Source: an uncultured Balneolaceae bacterium
GTDB lineage: Bacteria > Bacteroidota > Rhodothermia > Balneolales > Balneolaceae
Assembly (NCBI GenBank): GCA_938003885.1
Contig: CALKWT010000284.1
Span: 1 to 15,448, forward strand
Length of the DNA stretch: 15,448 nt
Direction of reading: 5' to 3'
Positions 7,009 to 15,448 of the stretch are shown one piece after another (within the stretch, counting starts at the first letter, position 1; each line of letters opens with the position of its first letter). The translations under genes and the position numbers were made by a program. A model generated the notes under the pieces. The model saw nothing but the letters and a program-made list of their open reading frames with translations, did no database searches and was not told the origin of the DNA.

Positions 7009-7143
7009 ATGTCAGAAAATTTTCTTCCAACTTCGGAATTGCCTTCTGCTCTGCAGCAGCCCGGGCTGGCTCCACCAACGGAAGCAGCAGCTCCGGGAGC
7101 CTCTGCCCCACAAGGATTCCCTCTTTCTTTCATTACAGCATGA
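7009..7143 (+). CDS. Candidate small Pro/Ala-rich ORF, 44 residues
   Basis: An open frame starts at an ATG 16 bases after the aroB stop and ends at TGA 7141-7143. The product begins MSENFLPTSELPSALQQPG and continues rich in Pro and Ala (APPTEAAAPGASAPQG), ending FPLSFITA. It has no predicted membrane segment and no recognised family. In its favour are the ATG placement directly behind aroB on the same strand and a coherent low-complexity composition. Against it are its short length, the absence of a Shine-Dalgarno sequence (uninformative here), and a GC-rich palindrome (7057-7068) that could itself explain the region. It could also be an untranslated spacer before the tamB-like gene. Confidence 0.3.
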   Translation: MSENFLPTSELPSALQQPGLAPPTEAAAPGASAPQGFPLSFITA

Positions 7144-7173
7144 TACGTAAATCAGACAGCCGCTAAATAACTG

Positions 7174-10100
7174 GTGATACTTCGCTATATACATACTCTC
7201 TGGAGGATATTCTGGCGCATACTTTTTCTATTTGCCGCCACCATACTGGTCCTTCTCCTGGTTACCGTGGGCTTGCTGCAGCTGCCGAAAAGCCAGGATT
7301 TTATAAAAAATGAGGTGGTCACTGCATTTAACCGGCAGTATGAAGGAGAGTTGAGTGTCGGAGAGGTATCGGGATTTCTTCCTTTTTCAGCAACTGTCAG
7401 CGACATGGAGTTCAGCCATCCTGATTTTCCGGGGGAACCGGCTATTCTCATCAGCCGTGCTGAGGTCAATATCAGCCTCTGGTATCTTCTGCAACGAAGC
7501 TTTGTGGTTTCTTCTTTCGAGATTCAATCTCCCGTCGTCAATCTGAAACGCGCAGACGACAGAAGCAATGTGACAGCTCTGTTTACACGTCTTGAGGAGC
7601 GGGAGAGAGATTCCGCCAGCCCGACTCCCGGGCAGGAACCCGCTTCTTCACCTCAGCTCTTCACGGACGTCTCCATCTATGCACCGTCACTTACCATAGC
7701 GTCCGGGACCCTGACAGCAGATCATACGGTTCAGATTCCGGAGAATCTGGCACTCCCCACTCCTCTGCTTATCGATGATATCCACCTCGAGATTTTTCTG
7801 GAAGCGACGGAAAGGCAGATATTTTTCGACCTGACTTCTCTGACTGCAGATATACCCAATTCTACCTACGGCAATCTGTCGCTTTCGGGACAGTTCTATA
7901 ACGACGGCGAGTTTTTCGAACTAAACCGTTTTCAAATCTCCACCGAAACCGCCCATGCTGATTTCAGTTTTGAAGCAAGGCCTGTCGACCTCCGGGAGCC
8001 CGATCTCGGGGAACAGTTCCAGGATGCCCGATACTCCATCGATATCTCGGAGAGCTCCTTTCATTCGGAGTTTATCCGGCAGTTTATACCCGCTTATCCC
8101 ACCTTCCCCGAAGATTTGCAGATCACTCTCATTTCTGAGGGAGATGCTGATGAATACTTTGTCGACCGTTTTGAGGCGGGAATTGGTGAATCCTCCATCC
8201 TGATATCTGCACAAGGCAGGAACCTGTTCCAGGACTCTATGTCGTTTCAGACAATTCTGGATAATGTTGTGATTCATCCTGATCAGCTAAGCTGGATTTC
8301 AGATACGTACCTGGAAGGCGAAACAGACCTCACCGCTTATCAGCTGAGTGTAATCCGGGGAGAGCTGGGCGGCACCCCCGAAAATCTTTCTGCAAATTTC
8401 CTTGCTGAAACCCTGGCAGGATCTTTCCGTCTGCAGGCGGATCTGACCACCGGTGAAACTCCCCGGTATAACCTCCTTTTTGAGGTGGATGAACTGCACC
8501 TGACCCCGTTCGTAGGAGATAGTCTGCGGCCAAACATTCTGCAGGGAAGCATTACACTGGAAGGGGAAAACTTCGGGGAAGATGCCCGTTTTAACAGTGA
8601 ACTGGATCTGAGTGCAAGTACAGTTTTCGGCCATGATGTTGAGACTTTTCAAGCAATTTTCAATTATGACCGGCAGCGATTGCAATACGATATAACCGGA
8701 ACAGATAGTGAGCTTTTTGTGTCGGCCAGGGGAAGCTACAGCGATCAGAACGGGCATAAGCATTTTATCTCTGATGGCCGTGTTGAACAGTTCGACCTCA
8801 CCACTTTCCTTCCTGAATTTCACGCTGATTCCACACAGTTCCACAGCACTTTCTCTGCAAATCTCGAATGGAACTCTATGGAAGATGTGACGGGACGGGT
8901 GAGTTTTGATATCGAACGTTCCCTGATCAATGCAGATACACTGCGTCCTCACCAATTTTATGCGGACATCAACGGTTCCGGGACGGAGAGGCAGCTCCGT
9001 TTTACCAGCTCATTCTTTGATGGGGAAATTACCGGCGATCTCGCCCCGGCCGCCCTGCTGAGTGCCAATAATTACTGGACAGATTATTTGAAAGAGAGGG
9101 TTTATGAAGAACTATTGTTTCGGACAGATTCATTAGACGGCCTCACCGGCGCAGCGTTCCCGGGCTCACACCCACTCAATCTGAATATGGAAGTGGTTGT
9201 AAAAGACCTCTCCCTTCTTCGCAAATATCTGCCCGAACTACCGGAGATTCAGAGCAACGCCCGATTTACAGCCAATCTGAATGCAACGCCCGAAAGGCTC
9301 ACAATCACAGGAACACTCTATGATCCGCTATTTCTCTATGGAAACTATTCAGCTGAAAGTTTAAATACAGATTTTACGGCCAGCTTTCGCCATGGGGTTC
9401 GTCTGAAAGATTCAAGTACGCTGGATATCCAACTGCATACTGCCCGGACAGAGTTGAACAATATCGTATTACGGGAAGAAAGGCTAACCGCCAGTATGCG
9501 GGACAGCCTGATCCAGCTCTCCCAGTATGCAATGCGCATGGATGATGACCTTACCCTCGAACTGGACGCGGAAGTTACATTGGGACAGGAGCAGATATCT
9601 GCCGTACTGGCCAGACTCGTTGCCGGCAGTTCGGAATATCAGTGGAAATCAGAGGGGGAACCCCATTTTATTTATACAGCAGACAGAAAGCTCCATGTCA
9701 GAGATTTCGCAGTCAGCAGCGGGGACGACCATCTATTTATCGCCGGCACCTATAGTACCGATCCCGAAGATGTCGTTTCCTACAATATTCAAAATCTGGA
9801 TCTGGGCAGAATCTCCGATCTTATCAGCGGCAGGGTAACCTTCTCCGGGGTGGCGAATGGAAACTTTCAGACACGCTCTCTTACCCATATACCCGTTTTT
9901 CAAGGCAATTTGCGCGTAGATGAAGGCCGCATGATGGACCGGCTGATCGGTGATGTCACACTGAGGAGTGTCCTTAACCCCGATGAAAACAGATTTGACA
10001 CTGAAATTCGTGTCTTTACCAACCCTGAAAAATATCCTCGCTATCTCCAGGAGAACGACGATATCGGCCAGGACCTGCTTCTGACCGGCTATTTCAGGAT

Positions 10101-11880
10101 GCCGGGCGAGGAGATCGGGCCGGATGAACAGCTTTTCTACTTTGATGCCGACCTCCGTGAAATTGATCTCTGGATCGTAACGGTCATTGTGCCCAATGTG
10201 ATTACCGACATGGAAGGAATGGCAACGGGGCAGGGCTACATCCACGGATCGCGTTCCGACTTTGACTTCCACTCCACTTTCACTGTGGAGGAGGCTGTCG
10301 GAGTACCCGTCTTTACCGGCGTACCCTATACCCTTAACGGAGACCTCACTTTCAACAAGTCAGAAGGGCTCATATTCCATGATGTTCAGCTGAGAGATGC
10401 TGGCAATGGTACAGGTGCCCTGAGCGGTATAGTAGATCTCAACAACTTTGAACCGACTACCTATATCAACCTCGGCCTGAATCTCAACAACCTTCATTTC
10501 ATGAGCAATCCCTACGATCCGGACATCCCGTTTTATGGCGACATCTACGGTACAGGAAGAGCCGAGATATCAGGAACGAACTTCTCTCCCGCCCTGAGAA
10601 CCGTAGGCACCCTTCAGCTGGCATCCAGTTCCAGGGTTTCCATTCCGCTTGAACCGGAGACGGATTTTGAACAAGGCAGCCGTTTTATCCAGTTTACTGA
10701 CTCTTTTGATGACCCGTTCGGCCATTCGCTGCAAACAGATCTGGCGGGAAACGGAGAGAGTGATGAATCCCGGGAGCTCACATTCATGGAAAGGTTCACG
10801 ATGGACCTGCAGTTCCAGGCTGCAGATCCGATTAACGTTCGGTTGATTTTTGATCCCGTTACAAACGATATACTGAGCGCAAACGGAACCGGCAATATGA
10901 GGATCCTGCTTGAGGATCAGAATGTCAGTATGTTCGGACAGTTCAGTATTGTAGGCGGAGAGTATCAGTTTGTGAGCGGGGATATTTTCACGCGGCGCTT
11001 TAACCTCGAGTCAGGCGGTACAATCAGCTGGTCGGGGGATCTCATCGATGCCAATCTCGATGTGACAGCGGTATACCGGGCCCGTCCAAACATCTCCACG
11101 TTGATGTCATCAGGCACAGGAGCAGGTGCCACCGCAGGGCTCGATCCCGGCCAGCGTATTCCCGTTGAACTGGTTCTCGAGATCGGAGGCACCATTACGT
11201 CGGTGGAAAACGAATTCTTTTTCCGGATGCCAACTGGAATTGACGCTATCTCCGACCCTACCATTGCTGCGCAGATCAATAATTTAAACCAAAATGAGGA
11301 TGAAAAGCTGATCCAGGCCACCAGTATCCTGCTAAGTGGCAACTTTCTTCCTACCTCCCAGGCACAGGGGCTCAGTTTTGCAGACAGTTTCACCGGAGCG
11401 TCTGTGGTTAGCCCGTTTGTGACCAGCCAAATTATCAACCCGCTGCTTTCAAATCAGATCAACTCGCTTCTGAGGAGTGACATCGCTTTTGATATCGATT
11501 TTAATCTGACATCCATGAATGAGGTCGATCTCGGCGTGGCATTACGCCTATTTGATGATCGCATCATTCTGCGACGTGAAGGCCAGATCACCGGTGAGCA
11601 GAGCGACATCGGAGATCTGGGAGCAACCTACCGTATCAACCGGACATTTTCAGTTACAGCTTTTCACAGACAGGATCCCACTCTCTCCTATACAAGCGGT
11701 GTGAATACCCGTCAGTCTCAGGAGATGAACGGAATCGGATTGGAGGCACAGGTGCAATTCAACACCTGGAAACATCTGCGGGAACGCGTGTCAGATGCAG
11801 TGCGCCGGCTGTTTGGCATAGAACCAAAAACCACATCCCTCAGCGGGGATGAACAGCCTGAAGATGAAATTTCAGGATAA
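7174..11880 (+). CDS. tamB: TamB-like translocation/assembly module protein (DUF490)
   Basis: This 1568-residue protein resembles TamB/AsmA-like bridge proteins, which span the periplasm and are implicated in outer-membrane protein insertion and lipid transport between membranes. An N-terminal signal anchor is clear (about residues 8-35, FWRILFLFAATILVLLLV). A Ser/Pro-rich stretch lies near residues 141-160. A very long stretch of repetitive beta-strand sequence then extends to about residue 1200, as expected for the hydrophobic-groove beta structure. The C-terminal TamB domain is recognisable near residues 1250-1300 (MFGQFSIVGGEYQFVSGDIF, then GGTISWSGDLIDANLDVTA) and in the final strands (VDLGVALRLFDDRIILR, DLGATYRINRTFSVTAFH). 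It ends with an acidic tail. An in-frame TAA at 7168-7170 leaves only GTG at 7174 (or the adjacent CTG) as start. No TamA/BamA partner gene is in the window. RNase R follows after 29 bp. Confidence 0.9.
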   Translation: MILRYIHTLWRIFWRILFLFAATILVLLLVTVGLLQLPKSQDFIKNEVVTAFNRQYEGELSVGEVSGFLPFSATVSDMEFSHPDFPGEPAILISRAEVNISLWYLLQRSFVVSSFEIQSPVVNLKRADDRSNVTALFTRLEERERDSASPTPGQEPASSPQLFTDVSIYAPSLTIASGTLTADHTVQIPENLALPTPLLIDDIHLEIFLEATERQIFFDLTSLTADIPNSTYGNLSLSGQFYNDGEFFELNRFQISTETAHADFSFEARPVDLREPDLGEQFQDARYSIDISESSFHSEFIRQFIPAYPTFPEDLQITLISEGDADEYFVDRFEAGIGESSILISAQGRNLFQDSMSFQTILDNVVIHPDQLSWISDTYLEGETDLTAYQLSVIRGELGGTPENLSANFLAETLAGSFRLQADLTTGETPRYNLLFEVDELHLTPFVGDSLRPNILQGSITLEGENFGEDARFNSELDLSASTVFGHDVETFQAIFNYDRQRLQYDITGTDSELFVSARGSYSDQNGHKHFISDGRVEQFDLTTFLPEFHADSTQFHSTFSANLEWNSMEDVTGRVSFDIERSLINADTLRPHQFYADINGSGTERQLRFTSSFFDGEITGDLAPAALLSANNYWTDYLKERVYEELLFRTDSLDGLTGAAFPGSHPLNLNMEVVVKDLSLLRKYLPELPEIQSNARFTANLNATPERLTITGTLYDPLFLYGNYSAESLNTDFTASFRHGVRLKDSSTLDIQLHTARTELNNIVLREERLTASMRDSLIQLSQYAMRMDDDLTLELDAEVTLGQEQISAVLARLVAGSSEYQWKSEGEPHFIYTADRKLHVRDFAVSSGDDHLFIAGTYSTDPEDVVSYNIQNLDLGRISDLISGRVTFSGVANGNFQTRSLTHIPVFQGNLRVDEGRMMDRLIGDVTLRSVLNPDENRFDTEIRVFTNPEKYPRYLQENDDIGQDLLLTGYFRMPGEEIGPDEQLFYFDADLREIDLWIVTVIVPNVITDMEGMATGQGYIHGSRSDFDFHSTFTVEEAVGVPVFTGVPYTLNGDLTFNKSEGLIFHDVQLRDAGNGTGALSGIVDLNNFEPTTYINLGLNLNNLHFMSNPYDPDIPFYGDIYGTGRAEISGTNFSPALRTVGTLQLASSSRVSIPLEPETDFEQGSRFIQFTDSFDDPFGHSLQTDLAGNGESDESRELTFMERFTMDLQFQAADPINVRLIFDPVTNDILSANGTGNMRILLEDQNVSMFGQFSIVGGEYQFVSGDIFTRRFNLESGGTISWSGDLIDANLDVTAVYRARPNISTLMSSGTGAGATAGLDPGQRIPVELVLEIGGTITSVENEFFFRMPTGIDAISDPTIAAQINNLNQNEDEKLIQATSILLSGNFLPTSQAQGLSFADSFTGASVVSPFVTSQIINPLLSNQINSLLRSDIAFDIDFNLTSMNEVDLGVALRLFDDRIILRREGQITGEQSDIGDLGATYRINRTFSVTAFHRQDPTLSYTSGVNTRQSQEMNGIGLEAQVQFNTWKHLRERVSDAVRRLFGIEPKTTSLSGDEQPEDEISG

Positions 11881-11909
11881 CGCCAATTATTAACAGCAAC
11901 ATCAAGATT

Positions 11910-14063
11910 ATGAGTAAAAACCGATTAAGTTCATTAGAAAAAAGAATTAAAGAACTGCTTAAAACCTATCCGGATGCCTCTATTCCCACGCCACTTTTGG
12001 CAGATATCCTGAATATGAGAGGCCGGAAAAATGAAAGAAAAATTAAAAATGCCCTAAACCGGTTGGCCCAGCTGGAGTATATACGGGTTACCAAAGGGGG
12101 CTTACTGAAAGTCAATGAGCCGGCAGTTACCCATCCGGAAAATGTTTTTACCGGGAAGTTGGATATCACCAGCCATGGCGACGGCTATGTCATTGTGGAG
12201 GGAAGGGATCAGGATATTAAAATTAACAGCCGCAATCTGGGGACAGCCCTCCATTCCGATATCGTAATGGTAAAACTGACGGGGTACCACAAGAAAAGCA
12301 ACAAACCTATGGGCAAAATTGTGGAGATTGTGGAGCGCTCCTCTTCAATATTTGTCGGCACCCTGGAGGAGGTAGCAAAAAACACCTTTGTGATCAAGAC
12401 CGACCCCCAATCCTCCCGGACCGACTTTTTTGTGGAGCCCGAGCACCTGCACGGAGCCGTACCCGGAGAGAAAGTAACCTTCCGGTTGATTCAATGGAAC
12501 GACATCCGGGGCTATCCCCAGGCAGAAGTGCTGGAACGGCTGGGCCGGGCAGGTTCAAACGAAGCGAATGTACTCTCCATTCTGGCTGAAAAACAGTTCT
12601 CAGCCTCTTTTCCTCCGGAAGTGGTAAAATTTGCTGAATCGATACCGTATAAGATACCGGAAGAGGAGATCAAAAGGCGCCGGGACATACGGGATGAGGT
12701 TGTGATGACGATCGATCCCTCGGATGCCAAAGACTTTGATGATGCATTGAGTATCAAGATTCTGGACAACGGCAACTACTATTTGGGCGTCCATATTGCT
12801 GACGTCACCCACTACACACCGGTAAAATCGGTTCTGGATCAGGAAGCGTTTGAGCGGGGCACGAGCGTCTATCTTGTAGACCGCGTGATCGCTATGCTGC
12901 CGGAGCATCTCAGCAACGGCGTATGCAGCCTCCGCCCGAATGAAGACAAGCTGACCTTCAGCTGCTTTATGGAGGTGGCACCCAACGGCAATGTCGTCGA
13001 TTTCTCGATTGAAGAGACGGTCATACGTTCCAAACAGCGGTTTGCCTATGAAGAGGTACAGGAAATCCTGGACGGAAAGAGAGAGCATCCTTATCAGATT
13101 GAACTCAAAACGCTCCAGGCTCTCGCCAATACCCTTCTGGATAAACGCTTTCGGGAGGGCTCCATAAACTTTGAAACACCTGAACCGAGGTTTGTACTGG
13201 ATGAAGATGGCAAGCCTGTGGATGTCATCATTAAGGAGAGACTTTTCGCCCATAAACTAATTGAGGAGTGCATGCTCCTTGCCAATAAAACGGTCGCAGG
13301 TTATGTAAAAACCTTGCGTAAAAAAGATGGAAAAGCCTCAAAAAATGATCACCCGTTTCTTTACAGGATCCACGACAAGCCGGATCTGGAGAAACTGCAT
13401 AACATTCGTGAAACGGCCAAACCGATCGGAATCGATTTTGATCTTCACGGACAGATCGATGCAAACACCATCAACTCGCTCCTCAGGCAGGTGGAGAACA
13501 CCTCTCTTGAACAGATCATCAACGGATTAACACTCCGTGCAATGGCAAAGGCAGAATATTCCCCAAAAAATATTGGCCATTTCGGTCTCGGTTTTTCAGA
13601 TTATGCACACTTTACAAGTCCGATACGACGTTACCCGGATGTAGTGGTTCACCGATTGCTCAAAGCGTACAATGCTGGAAAATCGGGATATTCTTATAAA
13701 GAACTCGAGGATATTGGCCAGCACAGCAGTGAGCAAGAGCGAAATGCCGTGGAAGCAGAGAGGGATTCGGTAAAGTTGAAACAGGTTGAATTTCTCTCTG
13801 AAAGAATTGGCGAGATTTTTCCCGGAACGATCAGCGGAGTAACAGAAAATGGCTTGTATGTTCTATTGGATAATATCTACTGTGAGGGAATGATTCGTGT
13901 AAGTGATCTGAAGGATGATTATTATATTTATCATCCCAGTTTGCACAGTCTTACCGGGCGCTCAAAAGGCCGGAATTTCCGGCTTGGGGATTCGATCAAG
14001 GTTAAAGTTATCAATACGAACCTGGAACGCCGGCAAATCGATCTCGCTCTTGCAGGCACTTAA
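11910..14063 (+). CDS. rnr: Ribonuclease R (RNB-family 3'-5' exoribonuclease)
   Basis: RNase R degrades structured RNA processively from the 3' end and acts in mRNA turnover, rRNA quality control and, in many bacteria, trans-translation. The 717-residue protein has the full domain order: an N-terminal winged-helix-like domain (1-65), two cold-shock domains (about 75-220), the RNB catalytic domain (about 255-590) and a C-terminal S1 domain (about 638-715). The metal-binding motif DPSDAKDFDD supplies D269, D275, D277 and D278, matching the acidic cluster of E. coli RNase R. The RNB signature HFTSPIRRYPDVVVHRLL is at 567-584. The protein stops right after S1 and so lacks the lysine-rich tail of the E. 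coli enzyme. Start is ATG at 11910, 29 bp after the TamB stop; the downstream peptidase gene overlaps its stop codon (TAATG). Confidence 0.96.
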   Translation: MSKNRLSSLEKRIKELLKTYPDASIPTPLLADILNMRGRKNERKIKNALNRLAQLEYIRVTKGGLLKVNEPAVTHPENVFTGKLDITSHGDGYVIVEGRDQDIKINSRNLGTALHSDIVMVKLTGYHKKSNKPMGKIVEIVERSSSIFVGTLEEVAKNTFVIKTDPQSSRTDFFVEPEHLHGAVPGEKVTFRLIQWNDIRGYPQAEVLERLGRAGSNEANVLSILAEKQFSASFPPEVVKFAESIPYKIPEEEIKRRRDIRDEVVMTIDPSDAKDFDDALSIKILDNGNYYLGVHIADVTHYTPVKSVLDQEAFERGTSVYLVDRVIAMLPEHLSNGVCSLRPNEDKLTFSCFMEVAPNGNVVDFSIEETVIRSKQRFAYEEVQEILDGKREHPYQIELKTLQALANTLLDKRFREGSINFETPEPRFVLDEDGKPVDVIIKERLFAHKLIEECMLLANKTVAGYVKTLRKKDGKASKNDHPFLYRIHDKPDLEKLHNIRETAKPIGIDFDLHGQIDANTINSLLRQVENTSLEQIINGLTLRAMAKAEYSPKNIGHFGLGFSDYAHFTSPIRRYPDVVVHRLLKAYNAGKSGYSYKELEDIGQHSSEQERNAVEAERDSVKLKQVEFLSERIGEIFPGTISGVTENGLYVLLDNIYCEGMIRVSDLKDDYYIYHPSLHSLTGRSKGRNFRLGDSIKVKVINTNLERRQIDLALAGT

Positions 14064-15448
14064 TGTACTTTATTATGAGACATCTCAACAGAATATTCCT
14101 GATCTCATTTTTAACCGTCTTTGTCATCACAGCCGGTGTTCCGGATCTGTATGCCCAATATTTTAATTTTGGGAAAAACCGAGTCCAGTATGATGATTTC
14201 GACTGGCGGTACATTGAAACAGATCACTTTGACATCTACTATTATGATGAAAAGAATTACCACCTGGCTCAGTTCACGGCCGAGACGGTAGAATCCTCTC
14301 TCATGCAGCTCACCGAAGATATCGGAGAGCAGCTAACAGATAGGATTCCGGTAATCATCTACGACTCCCACAGCGATTTCTCCCAGACCAATGTGGTGCG
14401 GCTGCCTGTCGATGCCCAGGGAATCGGAGGGGTAACGGATAAATACAAGAACCGCATGACGCAGCCTTTTATGGGCGATTATGCGGACTTTAGAAGAACC
14501 ATTCAGCACGAACTTCTGCACGCCTATATCAATGATGTCTATTACGGTGGGTCGGTTCAGTCCATTGTTCAAAATAATATTCAGCTCGTATTTCCCCTCT
14601 GGTTTGAAGAGGGCCTGGCAGAATTCCTGGCTCAAGGGTGGGACACACAGACCGACATGTACATGAGGGATGCGGTTCTTAATAACTATCTGCCCCCCCT
14701 TCCTCAACTGAGTGGTTTTCTATCCTATCGCGGTGGCCAGTCCTTCTGGTATTTTATAGCTGACCAATATGGCCGACCCAAGATCGCCGAAATTATGCAG
14801 AGGATTCAGACTACCAGAAATATCCAGCTGGCACTGGTCCAGTCGCTGGGCCTGGAGATTGATGAGCTTTCAGAGCGATGGGAAGAATACTGGAAACAGC
14901 GGTACTATCCGGAAGTCGCTAACCGTCAAACCCTTTCTTCCCTCGCCACAAACCTCAGCAGAGATAACCGACGGCGTTCTTACGAGACCAGCCCAACCCT
15001 CTCTCCCCGGGGGGACCGGATCGCAATGATCACCAACCGCCGCGGAGTTTTTGATGTGGTCGTAGTGGATGCCAATACCGGCCGCCGGCTAAAAACGATC
15101 ATTTCAGGAGAAGACAATCCGATGTTTGAAGAGCTCAACATTCTGAACCCCAACCTGGCATGGTCACCCGACGGATCACAGCTTGCCCTCTCCAGTAAAT
15201 CTCAGGGCTCCTATAATCTGGCTATTGTCGACTATGAAACTCTCGATACCCGGACGATTCGCTTTCCGGAACTGGATGCCATCAACTCGGTTGCCTGGTC
15301 ACCTGACGGAGAAAAAATCGCATTTGACGGGAATATTGGCCCCTACCAGGATATTTTTGTCTATGATCTGAATACACAAGAGTTTGTCAATCTCACCCGG
15401 GATGTCTTCTCAGACTCCGAGCCGGAGTGGGGAGCCGATTCAGAGACC
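14063..15448 (+). CDS. Secreted HExxH metallopeptidase with PD40/TolB-like propeller, partial
   Basis: The frame is open from ATG 14063 (sharing an A with the RNase R stop, TAATG) to the window edge, 462 codons with no stop. A second ATG at 14075 gives a cleaner signal peptide and may be the real start: MRHLNRIFLISFLTVFVITA, then a cleavage site after DLYA. Numbering from 14075, HELLHAY puts zinc-ligand histidines at 145 and 149 with E146 as catalytic base. FEEGLAEFL supplies a third ligand, probably E179, as in gluzincin peptidases. From about residue 300 come repeated PD40/TolB-like strands: TLSPRGDRIAMITN, LAWSPDGSQLALSS, VAWSPDGEKIAFDG and PEWGAD. This suggests an N-terminal peptidase followed by a beta-propeller, exported to the periplasm or outer membrane. 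Substrate is unknown. The C-terminus, and possibly an outer-membrane barrel or sorting domain, lies outside. Confidence 0.88.
   Translation, partial: MYFIMRHLNRIFLISFLTVFVITAGVPDLYAQYFNFGKNRVQYDDFDWRYIETDHFDIYYYDEKNYHLAQFTAETVESSLMQLTEDIGEQLTDRIPVIIYDSHSDFSQTNVVRLPVDAQGIGGVTDKYKNRMTQPFMGDYADFRRTIQHELLHAYINDVYYGGSVQSIVQNNIQLVFPLWFEEGLAEFLAQGWDTQTDMYMRDAVLNNYLPPLPQLSGFLSYRGGQSFWYFIADQYGRPKIAEIMQRIQTTRNIQLALVQSLGLEIDELSERWEEYWKQRYYPEVANRQTLSSLATNLSRDNRRRSYETSPTLSPRGDRIAMITNRRGVFDVVVVDANTGRRLKTIISGEDNPMFEELNILNPNLAWSPDGSQLALSSKSQGSYNLAIVDYETLDTRTIRFPELDAINSVAWSPDGEKIAFDGNIGPYQDIFVYDLNTQEFVNLTRDVFSDSEPEWGADSET

Noticed and set aside
7057..7068. 12 bp perfect palindrome CAGCCCGGGCTG after aroB, considered as a terminator
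   Set aside because: It has no loop and no T-run follows. It also falls inside a possible small ORF, so it is not supported as a terminator.
8299..8955. 218-residue antisense frame inside tamB
   Set aside because: It lies wholly opposite a well-supported TamB coding sequence, is rich in Cys and Ile in an unstructured way, and shows no recognisable motif; long genes of this GC content commonly give such shadows.
12600..13253. 217-residue antisense frame inside rnr
   Set aside because: It runs opposite the RNase R catalytic domain, whose motifs are intact; no independent start signal or family resemblance was seen.
1..15448. CRISPR arrays, tRNA or rRNA genes, insertion sequences, phage or defence genes
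   Set aside because: No direct-repeat array, transposase, integrase, terminal inverted repeats or recognisable RNA gene was seen; the window reads as ordinary chromosome.

Overview
The window looks like a chromosomal segment of a Bacteroidota/Balneolota-type bacterium (marine Balneola- or Rhodothermus-like). This is an inference from three things. A tiny lysine/arginine-rich COX24/mS38-like protein of the form common in that group is present. Nearly all starts lack a Shine-Dalgarno sequence and are instead preceded by A/T-rich bases. The gene content also fits: NFACT/RqcH, a very large TamB, and a HExxH peptidase joined to TolB-like propeller repeats. GC content is moderate and no mobile element, CRISPR array, tRNA or rRNA was seen.

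Layout. Positions 1-1961 hold a leftward surface-glycan block: a GT32-type glycosyltransferase, then a GT2 glycosyltransferase 26 bp downstream, then, after a 211 bp gap, the N-terminus of a membrane protein that runs off the left edge. A divergent intergenic region (about 1962-2201) with a GATCCG hairpin separates this from a rightward membrane-anchored protein of unknown function (2202-2636) and the 30-residue COX24/mS38-like protein (2727-2819), which is followed by a good hairpin-plus-T-run terminator. Converging on that terminator is a leftward 216-residue protein of unknown family (2882-3532). It shares a 44 bp A/T-rich divergent region with a rightward NFACT-family RqcH/Rqc2 homologue (3577-5172).

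The right two thirds are housekeeping and all on the plus strand. The shikimate genes aroK and aroB overlap by 11 bp (5372-6992). They are followed by a 1568-residue TamB-like envelope protein (7174-11880), RNase R (11910-14063) and, coupled to its stop by TAATG, a secreted HExxH metallopeptidase with PD40/TolB-like repeats that continues past the right edge.

Functionally the window combines surface glycan assembly, ribosome/nascent-chain and RNA quality control (COX24-like protein, RqcH, RNase R), aromatic amino-acid precursor synthesis, and outer-envelope biogenesis (TamB, secreted peptidase/propeller). I see no clear new multi-gene system. The points most worth a second look are a short frame-split ORF between rqcH and aroK, a 44-residue Pro/Ala-rich small ORF after aroB, the orphan 216-residue gene opposite rqcH, and the peptidase-propeller protein.
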